A program made the translations under genes and the position numbers. From Seiridium cupressi (lineage: Eukaryota; Ascomycota; Sordariomycetes; Amphisphaeriales; Sporocadaceae): 64,000 nt of DNA. This document shows positions 46,057 through 56,955 of the stretch, piece after piece. The notes below the pieces were generated by a model. It worked only from the letters and a program-made list of their open reading frames with translations, was not told the origin of the DNA and searched no databases. The DNA is taken from positions 85,088 to 149,087 of the forward strand of contig JARVKI010000100.1 in NCBI GenBank assembly GCA_036674765.1, in the 5' to 3' direction. Every line of letters begins with the position of its first letter. The first letter of the stretch is position 1.

Positions 46057-46337
46057 GTCTCATGTTACACAAGAAGCAAAATCAATAGTTGCCGTCATCG
46101 TCAAAATGAATTGAAAAAGTATCTATTGTATTGTATTGAAGATTACTATTAAGCGCCATCTCATCTAATCTTTGTTTGCAACTTTTTGACAATTTTTAAT
46201 TGACCAACCTGCCCTGTCTAACCGCCCCTTCGCCTTTTATCAGTTACTCAAAAGCCCTCACGAAAGATAGTCGAGAGAATGTAAGAACTGAATCGGCTAG
46301 ATTGCCACATTCTGTCCAGCTAATCGAACATTGTATC

Positions 46338-47159
46338 TTAACGATGCCAGCCGCCGGTAGGCTTGATAGTGGCAGACGCGAATCCAGTTGGTCCTAGCCA
46401 AGTGACCGTCTTATGGGCGTACCTATAATCATACCTCGGGAAGAAACCGGTAGGGACGAAGTGGCTGTGTGGGATATAGCCACCGGTCGGCCAAACGTTG
46501 GGGGCGGATGACGTTTCAGTCGAACTTATTGTCGCACTTGTCGTGGAGGTTTCGGCCTCACATATCGATTCTGATGTCTCGCTTGTGGTTGAGGACGATA
46601 CTGCGCTTGTGGTTGAAGCTGTTGTTGCACTAGATGACAAGGTGAAAGCCGAGGAGGTAGTGGTTGTCCCAGCAGAGGTCGAGGTTTTGGTGGACTTGGT
46701 GGTAGTTGAAGTCGACACACTCGTGGAACTCGTCGAGATCGTTGCTGTGGTACTAGAAACGGCATGGCTAGTGGTCGAGTTTCTGCCGCTGGTAGTTGAA
46801 GCAATACTGCTAGCGGTCGTACTGAGACTCTCAGTACTCGTAACTAGGCTGGTGCTGCCTGCCTCCCAAGTCACTGGAGCTGCCGAGGATGGATTGAGGT
46901 CGGTGGTCCAGGAACCGGTGAATGCGGGAGCCCATTCAGGAACGGTGAAGCGACCAATACCAGCGGTAGTGGTGGCTGCCACGGAAGTCGTGCTGAAATC
47001 ATCAACCTCACTTGACGTAGAGCTCGAGTTGCCCCTTCTCCAGACTCGTGTACTAGAAATAGCAACCTCACTTGGTGTAGAGCTCACGTTATCCCTTCTC
47101 CAGACATGCGGCAAAGCCGCAACGCCAGAAATGGCAAGGAGAAATAGAGAAAGCTTCAT
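46338..47159 (-). CDS. Ser/Thr-rich secreted or wall protein
   Basis: Intronless 273 aa protein. The signal peptide MKLSLFLLAISGVAALP is followed by two imperfect copies of a unit beginning VWRRDN/VWRRGN and running through SST-SEV. Each starts with a dibasic RR that Kex2-type proteases could cut. A short aromatic block (FTVPEWAPAFTGSWTTDLNP) precedes about 110 residues of almost only Ser, Thr and Ala, the typical substrate for O-mannosylation. The C-terminus is Tyr/His/Trp-rich (GGYIPHSHFVPTGFFPRYDY and a GGWHR end) without a GPI signal. I chose the ATG at 47159, since it begins the signal peptide; the upstream part of the frame is not needed. Likely an extracellular or cell-wall protein of unknown role. 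Confidence 0.78.
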   Translation of the reverse strand: MKLSLFLLAISGVAALPHVWRRDNVSSTPSEVAISSTRVWRRGNSSSTSSEVDDFSTTSVAATTTAGIGRFTVPEWAPAFTGSWTTDLNPSSAAPVTWEAGSTSLVTSTESLSTTASSIASTTSGRNSTTSHAVSSTTATISTSSTSVSTSTTTKSTKTSTSAGTTTTSSAFTLSSSATTASTTSAVSSSTTSETSESICEAETSTTSATISSTETSSAPNVWPTGGYIPHSHFVPTGFFPRYDYRYAHKTVTWLGPTGFASATIKPTGGWHR

Positions 47160-48487
47160 AGTGAAATAGGTCTTGGTGAAGGGGAGCAAGGTTGAATGCG
47201 GTAAGAGGTGATAGTACAACAGCAGGATGAACTCCCGAAATGACCAGTAGAAGATGATCACCTGAGCTGCTCTATCGACGTTTTGAATTATTAGGGGCAG
47301 CTGTGAGAGGTCCTTATATTACCGCAGGACCCCTTCGTGCAGTAACTTCGACCCAACAGTTCATGTTTTGTTGTCTATCTCCCAGTACTCTCATAAGTGC
47401 GGTGTCCCTCATGCATGCCGTCAAAAATTAAGACCAATTCGCATAGCAATACCAGATGGCCGGTATAACGGCCGCACTGCCCTTGCGTTGTCAGATTCTT
47501 AGCGGCAGGTACTGAAAATGGCTGGTTGCTATGCAGTGGACTACCTAGTTTGCCCGGATGAAAACCTATTCGAATCTCCCTTATCATGATTCATAGTGAC
47601 AATTTTGCTGACATAGAGATCCAGGAACTATAGTAGTACCATGGGCTCCACTTCGCACTCATTCTAGAAGGGCTCGTAGATTGCCGGAAACCCTAATGGT
47701 GAAAGCCTAATAGTGCCGTACCTCACCTTAGGCGCCAACAATTCGATCTCGGCCCGAAGACACGAAAGGTGATGTGACCGATTAGGTTCAACGGCACCCA
47801 AATATAGTTCGTTCTCGGCCGCGAGCAGCATAGGTGGGCTGGCTGTGCATTACCAGCAGCCCAGTTCTGACGGGAACGGAGAGTTCTTCTTAAAGAAGTG
47901 GCTAGTCTGTCCAGCCATGGTCTAATCATCATCCTTCGCTGCTTCTGCTGTGCGACAGGTCAGACGGAGCAGCACAATAAGTTTTATACGGAAATTATGT
48001 GAATAAATCGAGCAGTGCTGAAAACGAAGAACCACAACATGGTATGGTCTTGCGACGTAATGAACGTACCTTCTGTTTTATACCGTTAGATCTGCTGTCA
48101 CGTTGGATAATCTTGGCCATCTGGTCCAACTATTAATAGTCTGGGAGAGTTATAGATTTTCTATCATAAGCTAAATATATGCTAAAGCGTGACACGAAAG
48201 CACCGCAGACGTAGGGAATATCGAAAAATTCCAAATGTAAGAAATGTGAGCTCTCAAACACCTATGAGACAGTAAACTCAACGCCGGGTATGCTTGCCTA
48301 TTAGTCTAGTGTCCCTTTTCCTATCCTGTTGCCGTAAAAGTATGTCCTCGTCCCGTATATCATAATTCATAATGTAGATGGAATGAAAAATATGGACTGC
48401 ATAAAATGGTTTCCTAATCCGTAACCCCATCTAACTATGGAACCAAGGATAAACATTATCTTCGTTCAATTTGTTCTCGCACAAACA
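47160..48487. other. 1.3 kb intergenic stretch
   Basis: Holds the promoter of the Ser/Thr-rich gene and the 3' flank of the Arg/Ser-rich gene. No gene or repeat was recognised. Confidence 0.5.
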
Positions 48488-49744
48488 CTAATACTGCCTC
48501 GGCTTCCCCTTGCGCGTAGTTGCCGACTGGAAGCCCATCACCTTGCTAGCCAACAAACCACCGACCACACTTTCCGCCATGCCTTTCATACCGCCCTGCT
48601 TTGTGCGCCTCGGGTCTTTATCGATAAACGAATCAATTGCCGCAGCGCCTAGAGCAGCCGTTACAACTTTGGCACCTTTCGGGCCTGTCCAGGATCCAGG
48701 CTCTTTGCGCAGACGGAATGCAGTAACGCCTCCGGCTTCGAGCGCTGCACGGGCGGCTAACTGCCATCGATGTGCCACGTCCGGATTGGGAGACTTCATC
48801 TCGGTTTTGTAATGACGCATGTGGCCGTTCTTTGACCGAGCTCGCGTAGAGGCAGCAGTTGAGTCGTGTCCATGTGAATAGGATCGGGCGCGGCGTCGGC
48901 GAGGGGAGGGTGAGGGGCTGGAGCTGGGTGAGTGTCGGCGACTGCGGCGATGATGTCGACGATCTTCATCAGAGTCGTAGCCCCTTCCGCGCGGAGCAGG
49001 GGAAACGCTAAATGATTTCTGTCTGCCGTTTGTTGCTGGCCGACGACGGTCACTATACCTTCCCGAGCTTCTCCGCGGTGGCGATGGCGAGGGAGTTGGA
49101 GAATAGTGCCTTCTACTGCGCCGAGATGGCCGATCGTACGGGTCGTCATAGTAATCATCACGGTACGCGCCGCGATCATCTGGTCGACCGAGACCTCCTG
49201 CTGCAGCCGAACCGGCTTGTGCTGCAGCGTATGCCTCCACTAGGTTTCCAACTGTCTTGAGCCCTTTGCTGCCGTACGTCTTCATGTTCTTGATGGCTGG
49301 ACGATCAACCCAGCGGCCATATTTGTCTTTCTTTGCCCCCACGGGTTCTCCTCGAGAAGCAACGGGCTCTGGGTTCGATGGCTTCCTGGGTGGCGAGGCA
49401 TCACGCCTTGAGCGTCGATGTCGCGGCGGAGAGTCAGAATGTCTCGAAGAACGAACAGGCGGCGAAGCATCCCTTCTCGACCTCGATGGCCGGGCTTCAG
49501 TACTGTCATACTTGGGCGGCAGAGTGGAAGCTCTACTTGATTTGTGTCGTCTCGATGGGCTATGTCTTCTTGGAGAGCTTGGTCCGTCTTCTTCGAATGT
49601 GTGAGAAGGCGGCTCGGGAACGGCATCGGAGCCGACATATTCATAGGCATCGTCGTTCACCCCGCCGTAGGGATCTGGGTAGGCATCTTTGGAGATGTAC
49701 GGGTCGTCGCGTTCGGGTCGATAGCGGGAAGACCTGGAAGCCAT
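48488..49744 (-). CDS. Arg/Ser-rich protein with C-terminal glycine-zipper-like segment
   Basis: Intronless 418 aa protein. Residues 1-130 and 200-300 are rich in Arg, Ser, Pro, Asp and Tyr, with many SPRR, RRSR and SPSPSP units like RS domains. Between them is a conserved-looking block, GRWVDRPAIKNMKTYGSKGL followed by VGNLVEAYAAAQAGSAAAGG. The C-terminus is small-residue-rich (KVVTAALGAAAIDSF, then GMAESVVGGLLASKVMGF), resembling the glycine zipper of fungal DUF3824-like proteins. No signal peptide and no true membrane helix. The function is unknown: RS-type regions suggest phosphorylation and RNA or nuclear contacts, but this is only by composition. A strong plus-strand shadow (49257-49604) comes from the repetitive codons. 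Confidence 0.8.
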   Translation of the reverse strand: MASRSSRYRPERDDPYISKDAYPDPYGGVNDDAYEYVGSDAVPEPPSHTFEEDGPSSPRRHSPSRRHKSSRASTLPPKYDSTEARPSRSRRDASPPVRSSRHSDSPPRHRRSRRDASPPRKPSNPEPVASRGEPVGAKKDKYGRWVDRPAIKNMKTYGSKGLKTVGNLVEAYAAAQAGSAAAGGLGRPDDRGAYRDDYYDDPYDRPSRRSRRHYSPTPSPSPPRRSSGRYSDRRRPATNGRQKSFSVSPAPRGRGYDSDEDRRHHRRSRRHSPSSSPSPSPRRRRARSYSHGHDSTAASTRARSKNGHMRHYKTEMKSPNPDVAHRWQLAARAALEAGGVTAFRLRKEPGSWTGPKGAKVVTAALGAAAIDSFIDKDPRRTKQGGMKGMAESVVGGLLASKVMGFQSATTRKGKPRQY

Positions 49745-52309
49745 AACGGTCTTGGTGTGGAGAGAGGAATAATATTGCAGGGAAAACCCCTTAAGCTTGG
49801 GAGAAGCGATCGACTAGATCTATAGCCAGCAGCCTGTAGGAAATTAACTAGGCAACCTTTTCAGAGGCAGCTTTAGTGCTAAACTTTTGGCAGCTGAGTC
49901 GTTGGGAGGTTGTCTTAAGACAAACTTACATGCTGAACCTGGCTAGTAAAAGTCCCGCGATCGAGGCAAGAAGGGTCCAGCCCCCAGCATGGAGGGTCCT
50001 ATGCACCACGACGTAAGGGCTGCACGTCTAGAAGCTGTGCGCTGTCGAGATTGGCTCAAATGGCAGCCGTTGCTCCATCTGTTGCAGTGGCCGTGTTGCG
50101 GTGTAGCGAATGATTGTGGATGAGCTTCGCGGCAGCTCATGTGGGCTGCATGCACCGGTGATGTCAGCTCGACCCGTTCAGGGTCTCGCCCACGTCTCGA
50201 TCGCCCGGGGCGGGCAGGAGGCCTGCCACTGCGGCTTTAAACGGGCGTACAGCATTCGCCAGAGGCTGGGCCGTCTTACCCGTTTCGTCCTGCGCCTTTC
50301 GGACCTGTGTCGCAAGCTGCCCTCATCTCCCCGCATGATCTCATCAGCAGCCTGTACGGTGCCAGCACAACGCTTGGCATAATTAGACGGCTCATTGAGG
50401 AAACCTCGACAACTCAAATCACGACACAGCATAACGTTTCAGTCGCAGAATGAATGGATGAATGAATGTACAGATGTGTATGAGGATCAGCATGCGGTCA
50501 AGAGCTGTCAACGGGACGCTAGACGTTGGACAGCCACTGTAGGGAAGCTTGTTGGCTGCCTTACACCTCTAGATCGCCTTGGTAGGCCTCCGGGGAAACC
50601 TACGTTTAACGTGACCAAGCACCCTCACACGCGGCGCCTGGGCTGTTGCGTCGCGCATGTGTTCCAATACTCGATATCACGCCTGGAACACGATGAGTGC
50701 AACTATTGCACTACAACCAGTACTAACGCTGAAGTTGCAGGTCTGCGCCGGTTGGATGAGCCATATGCGTCTTGAGGGCACACAACGAGACGGTTTGACA
50801 ACTGCATTGCTTGGTATTCTGGTTTATGTGTTAGAAAGTTTTTGAGTTCAAAGCTCGAACTCAACAATGGAAGGGAAAAAACAACGTTGCAGAGTCAAGG
50901 CTGTGAAAAAGGGCACCGCTGTCCAAATGACAGAAGCATTCAAGTCAGGTGACTTGTATGCGTGGCACTGAACTTGTTCCTCGCTTGTTCAAGGGATTGT
51001 ATTCGCTCGTGACATTTCGTTGGGTCAGCTTCCGTATAAGCCTTAGTTTAAAGTGAGAGCGAAGATATCGGCTGGCTTAATCACTTGCCACTTGCAGTTT
51101 TCCAAGCGCATTCCACACTGCTTCTTGCTGCCTGGGTAACTCGTCTTTGACGGCTCTTGAAAGGGCTTGGGATCCAATATCTTCATGACTTCGCAGCCAA
51201 TCGCGTAAGGACTTGGGATTCCACGAATGAAAAGAGTGGCTTTTTGAAGATGCGTCCATCTATCAGTTGTGTAGTTTAGACAATGTCGGGACCTTGAAAG
51301 ACGCAGCCGGCCACAGACTATTCGCAGTGCCTCAGCTGAGCACACTACATTGGCCGTTCCTGGAAACGTCCACGCCTGTGCTTCTCGTTTAATCAATAGC
51401 AACGAAAATCGCCATTCCATTGCATGTGGTGTGAAGAAGTCAGATCCTGGGGAGGAGCCAAGTCCCTGGGCAGCATTCCGGCGAAATCCAGGGGACTAGC
51501 AGCTAAATTTAGTGCTACCCCTCGCCCCGCAATCTGCCAAAGGCTAAATCAACAGCCTGTACGTGAGTTAGCCGAAGACCTCTGCGTCTTTATGTCTGCC
51601 TACATGTACTTATATCTATTTCAATCACCACAACTCCACCTTTCGGTGTCAATTGTCGTAGTTCCGGGCTGACTTCCACGATGCTTTCTTGGCGAGCTGA
51701 TTTTTGCTAGAATACGAGGTCAGCCCGTCGATCTCTCGGTTGTCGGTCGTTGGTTGTCCTCGATGGAACGAAGATGCCATTGGTCGCCTCTGTGTCCCGT
51801 TCACAGAGACGGCAACTTTATCGCAATTAAGAAGCGTGATCCCACACCTGGCCAATAGGCTACTCGGACTTTCGGGTGTGCCAACGCGGGAGAAAGCGTG
51901 AAATAAAAATTTGACCGTGGATCAGTCAGCCTTCACGGTTTCGCAAAGTGCCAGGAGCGAGCTCTGGTCTCACCTCATCAAAGTCCAGCCCGCTTGCCAA
52001 GCTTTAGTGTCGTATTCAGCTCAAATATCGGCAACAAGGGAAGATACGCTCCTGTGGTGGTCTGTAGGTAGCCTAGGGGAATGTACATATAAGGCCCCCT
52101 TCCGAATAGTTTTCTCAACTGCTCATTGTACCGGATCTTTACTCGTTACTAGCTCGGAAGCCTGTGAAACCAATACTTAAGAGCAAGAATTCTTTTTTCA
52201 TCATATATATATATAAGGCCTCAGAGGCGCATGCTTTGAGTTTGAGGATACTCGCTGGCTCACCTACATAAACACGCATCACTTCGGTAGTCCAACACAC
52301 TATAACACA
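49745..52309. other. 2.6 kb intergenic stretch
   Basis: No gene recognised. The frames 50395-50775 (plus) and 51043-51420 (minus, 125 aa) lack domain signal. The last 200 bp form the promoter of the cysteine-rich gene, with a TATA run. Confidence 0.5.
52201..52216 (+). promoter_or_regulatory. TATA-type promoter element
   Basis: A CATATATATATATAAGG run about 95-110 bp upstream of the ATG at 52310, the expected distance for a fungal TATA box with a short leader. Strong TATA boxes are typical of regulated secreted-protein genes. Confidence 0.6.
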
Positions 52310-53443
52310 ATGCTATACCGCATCGCCCCCCTCGTGGCCCTTGTGGCCACTGCTCTAGCGGCGCCAACGGAGGAGCGTATATGCCCACAAACAGTCTGCT
52401 CCGATGGCTATAACTCCTGCGGTGTGGAGTATGGTGACTGTTATGATCTATGTGAGAAAAACCAGCCTACTGCACCGCCGTGTTATCCAGCTGTCCTGTC
52501 GCCATCTTCGTCTTCGACCACCTCAACAGAGAACTGCAGCACCCGCACTGTCTGCGCTGACTACGTCAATGACTGTGGTGTATGGTATGGTATGTATTGA
52601 CTCACTGAGTTTCGACTCTCATGTTTTGTGATAAGTCAATGGAAGGCTAATATACTTCTTTAGTAAGTACTTCTCATCTTTGTTTCTACACATCGATCTT
52701 TACTCCATGATTATGGCGAGCTCAAAATCGTCCAGACCGCCGTGACAGTTCCAACAAGAGAAATGATGGGGTTAAAAGCTCACACGATTTTCAATACAGG
52801 GGGGATGCTTCCCAGACTGTAGTCCCTGGCCAACGTTCACGGCACCTCCTTGCACTACCTCGTTCTCGTCCGTGATTACGACCATTGCTCCACCAATTGC
52901 CACTATTACGGAAGATCCGGCCACAGATTGTCATAGTCAGACAATTTGCACTAATATGATCAATGAATGTGGTCAGACCTACGGTACGTGAAACAGAATA
53001 TGCGGCCCTCCCGTTTTGTTCTTCGGAGTTCTATAAGGGACAACATATGTAGTGTAGATGTGATCAATGCGTTTAACGGGTGGAAACGGTTCTTTCCAAA
53101 CAAATTTAGATACTAATATGGGTTTTGGAACGCAGGTGGATGCTTCTCTGCATGTACACCATGGCCAACATTCACGCCGCCTCCATGTACGACAACCACC
53201 ACCACTGCCCCAATAAGAACTATCACTCCGGAATCTTCTACCGTTACGACAATCTGCGTCGACTATCTCAAGACCTGTACGGAGGATGGCACTACCGCTG
53301 TGCTGACTTATGGCGGGTAAGTTTTAATTATGCTCGAGTTAATGGAGCATGGCTGAAAGACAACACTTAGGTGCTACGCAGCTGGGGGTCCTACTCCGAC
53401 GTTCTCGACGCCGTCATGTCCCACGGCTATTGTGACTCCCTGA
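52310..53443 (+). CDS. Modular cysteine-rich secreted protein (four repeats)
   Basis: Signal peptide MLYRIAPLVALVATALAAP, then four modules with a shared cysteine plan: C-x4-C-x(5-7)-C(G)-x-x-YG-x-C-x3-C, a WPTFT or similar spacer, and PPC. Module 2 has TVCADYVNDCGVWYG/GCFPDC, module 3 TICTNMINECGQTYG/GCFSAC; module 4 is looser (TICVDYLKTC, CYAAGGPTPTFSTPSC). Exons: 52310-52589, 52800-52983, 53136-53316, 53371-53443. Introns 1 and 2 fall at the same point of the module (phase 1 within the YG glycine codon), so the modules look duplicated with their introns. Exon 2 starts after CAG in a run of six G and has one G too many for the first intron's phase. Either an alternative donor (52580) is used or there is a one-base insertion. 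Role unknown; extracellular. Confidence 0.75.
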
Positions 53444-53704
53444 GCCACAACAAATCATGTTGTGATCCTCGAGGAATACATTTACGTTGGGTGGCCAGAA
53501 ATGAGCTTTCTCAGCCAGGGCTAATAATGATGAAACACTGTCAAATAACTGAATCTCAAACACGTTCATTCAGAATTGAAATAAATAGGCCCCAGTCCCA
53601 TACTTGAAGAACCATATGCACATGCAGTGTTAACGCCCCTATCACCAGCTGTGACAACACGGTATTTCCAATAGAATCGGTAAAAAAGAATCTCACACGA
53701 ACAA

Positions 53705-54736
53705 CTATAACACCAAAGCTGCGACCATCCCAACAGCCAAACCTATAGGCCCAACAATGTTAGTCACTGCACCAGCAGTGACAATTGGTGGGCTGGTTGT
53801 CGTTGGCGAGCCACCGGTTGGGATGATTGTTGAGTTACTTCTGATCGTGGTCGGACTGCTCACGGGGAAGGTGGACGTAATTCTAACAGACGTGGTCTTG
53901 GCTGACGTGATCGTCGTCGCTGAAGTAGTCTGCTCTGAGCATTGGCAGGGGGCTGTGACCGTTACACTACAACATGTGGGGTTAGCCCTCTTCTTCTCAG
54001 GCAAAATTGGCTAGTTATCAGGTGTGAAACTCATATCTACTTACGTGACTGCCGATGCTCCTCCTTCTGGCGCCGAGACGCTGACCGATTCCGTTGCCAC
54101 GCTAGTGACCGAAACTGCAGCAGTTGATGACGCCGCGTAGGAAACAACAACTGTCCCGGTGCTTCCACCCGAAGTGCCCGAGTTGATGCAGTTATCAAAT
54201 GAGAAAGCAGTAGCCCCTTTGTCCAGGGTTGTCTGCAGGCCGCTCGCAAGACTCTGAGCAAGGCTTTGAGCCTCCTCGGGCACTTTGGCAACCACGGCGT
54301 CAATCAACGACTTGGACGAGGTGCTGATACCACTGATTGTAGATTGTACGGTTTCACAGAGACCCGATTGCTCAAACTGGGTCTTCTTGGCACTGAGATC
54401 GTCCACCAAGGTCTGGCCGGCGGTCTGTAGAGACGTCACCATAGACTGTAGGCCAACAGAGTCTGTGAGAGTGAGATCTGTAGAGGCGCTGATCGAGGTA
54501 ACGCCTGAGCTGATAGAATTGACCAGACTCGTTGCGTCGGACTGCATCTGTGTCGCATCTCCTGAGAAAGCCTTGACAGAGGTGTCAAGCTGCGCTAGGG
54601 CCGACGATACTTGAGCCACTACCGAGCTGACAGTAGCGACATCGCGTTCGACTTTGGTGGGAGGGTGTCGTAGAGTTGGATCAGCCACTGTGATGGCAGC
54701 TAATGCCAAGCTTGACAAGATTATGGAAGTTTTCAT
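53705..54736 (-). CDS. HsbA-domain cell-wall protein with GPI-type C-terminus
   Basis: Exons 54736-54045 and 53966-53705 join in frame as EGGASAVT/VTVTAPCQCSEQ (317 aa). The signal peptide is MKTSIILSSLALAAITVADP. Residues about 25-180 are the helical HsbA (hydrophobic surface binding protein A/galactomannoprotein) domain, seen as VERDVATVSSVVAQVSSALA, LQTAGQTLVDDLSAKK, and the two cysteines in SGLCETV and FDNCINS. A Ser/Thr/Val-rich stretch follows, then a CQC motif, a long Thr/Ser linker, and a hydrophobic end (GPIGLAVGMVAALVL) without charged residues, as in GPI-anchored proteins. HsbA of Aspergillus binds hydrophobic surfaces and recruits cutinase-like enzymes. It is convergent with the cysteine-rich gene, 260 bp apart. 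Confidence 0.87.
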
Positions 54737-56955
54737 TCTGAGTCGTATTAAGAAGAAGAATTGGCGCCGTTCCGAGGTGTTGGTCTGTCCTTGGGGGGTA
54801 AATAGATCGATGCTCCTTCAACAAAACCACACCTGGGTCATTCAAGATATATGCATTACAGGGAAGCCCCGTGCGTCAAGGTAGTAGGTCACGATCATGA
54901 TTAAACTAAGCCACCTCCAACTTCTAGGAACCAGCTACCGAGCCTACCAACGACGTCTGCCGAGTGACATCTACGACATGGTGATTATGCGTTGATCAAG
55001 GCATGAGGATTAGCATCAAATAAGCTTCTTTGGTTGGATCATCAGATCGTCAGGGACCAGGTGGTTATCCTGGAGAAGTAACTAGGGTATCCTACCAAGC
55101 ATGCCTAGAACTGAGATCGATAGGACAGAACACCATGTAAAATCGTTTGCATGGACGAATCGGCAATAGAGGCCATGAAGGCTGTGCTCAATGAAGGCAG
55201 GCTGCCAGCTTTCATATAAGGTGGTGAAAGCTTGGCAGGGGTTTGCCGAATATCGTGCAGGCGATGAAGTGATCCTTCAGCTCAGTGATCATGTCGCAAA
55301 TATGCTTCCCCTCAGCCACGTAATTTAGTCGCGGATATGATGGCATTTATATGGAGTCTAACGTTGCGAGGTCAGCGGTTACAGCACGTTTCTCGCAACA
55401 CCAGACGATGACGGGTCATCCAATATGCTCCTAGCTCAGCATGACTTGAACAACTATTGTGGACCACCCTGGCTTCTCCTTGTTGAAACAACTTACCAAG
55501 AACGGAAAATCAATTGTCTCTAAGAGGCTAGGCCATTGACGCGCATTGAAGAGCATGGTGGATGGTGAAACAATGCCCGTCTCAGTGTTTGGCTTCCCCG
55601 GTATAACGGGCTCCTGGCTCTTAGTGGCTACACCCCGCAACTACCCAGCTATGAATCTACGTATGAGGGCCGACGTCATACTGTGGGTATTCAGACGTGC
55701 GCAGCCTAACGCTGGGACTTCCAGCAGCCCAGTCATGGCTCTTTTTCTGGTTCAATCACATTTCGCCCAGCCTCAGTCGATTATTGCTCGGGGTGCTGTC
55801 TTGATTAGCGCCGAGTTAGGAACTGAGTGTACATTGATGTATGGAGATAGTAGTATCTACCGAGATGGCTTCGGAGTCCATAAGGGCCTTTGAATCACGC
55901 TCTGCCGCTGCCCAAGCTGAGAAATTGTCAAGGTCGTCACCTTTCAGGTATGATATTCACGGTAGGGTAGTCGCTTCGTCAATCGCCAGCAGTTGACTTA
56001 AGATCCACCCCGTTCTGGTCTACGCGCTAAAGACGGAGTGCGCGCGGCAACAGGCGCCAATTGTAAGTTGTTTCTAACCGTGATCCCATATCCGCGGGCC
56101 CACTAACCAAGCTCCACATTGCAACAAGGACCCTACTGGAGATCTCTATTCGGTAATGGTAACCCGTGTATGCGACTTGTGAAGACATTCCTTCAATGTT
56201 GAGCCCTTGGTCTCCCATGTCAAACATTGCGTTGGTAATCGTAAATATTGACCTTAAGCGGCGTATCGCTTCGACCACCCTGGCTAGAATCCACTGACTA
56301 GATAGTGAAAACAACTGCAATTGGAGCAGTTCTGTACCTATCTGGTATATTATCTCCAACGAAGTGGCCGGCGGAAGGCCTTAGATGCGGCCGGCATCGC
56401 GACCAGATTTGCCAAAAGCGATGAGTTGACACATTCTGACCACTTTAATGGGAATAACAATGTTTCAGCACACGGAGTTCTCTGCATTAGTCGCGGTCGA
56501 ATTCATTGATGTTTGCTCAGACAGACATCGTAGAATACTGTATGGTCTGACTAACTATGAACTCTTTCGTGGGCTTGTACCACCTAACTGAGACCAACAT
56601 CAAACCAATTCGTAGAACCTAAAACCCGGTCTGCAAAATGTCAGTCTGCGGCCATGCTGTGCCACCCTCCAAGTGCTGCACGGCTGCTGCATCAACACCG
56701 CCCACGGCCCGAGTTGCTGGTCGTACCCCTGCGTCCTGGACCGGGGCCTACGTTCGGAAGGCCGTCTTATACCGCCCACTGTACTGAGGCCTGGAGCCAT
56801 TGACTCGGCCATCTTGAGTGTTTTTTTCTAGGACAATAATTGGGGAATATATTTACAAACTGATTCATACGAACAGGAAGTTTTACACGAGAGCTTTCAG
56901 CCTCTTTATACTTAACACTGAGAGATATACGAATCTTCTGGAAAGAATTACCACA
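54737..56955. other. 2.2 kb intergenic stretch
   Basis: No gene recognised. The frame 55546-55893 (115 aa) and others have no family signal. The region contains the HsbA promoter on its left and the upstream flank of the dynamin-like gene on its right. Confidence 0.45.

Noticed and set aside
46498..47169. 223-residue open frame on the plus strand, rich in Val and Glu
   Set aside because: It is the shadow of the Ser/Thr-rich repeat codons on the minus strand.
49257..49604. 115-residue plus-strand frame rich in Gly, Leu and Arg
   Set aside because: It is a shadow of the Arg/Ser-rich gene read from the other strand.
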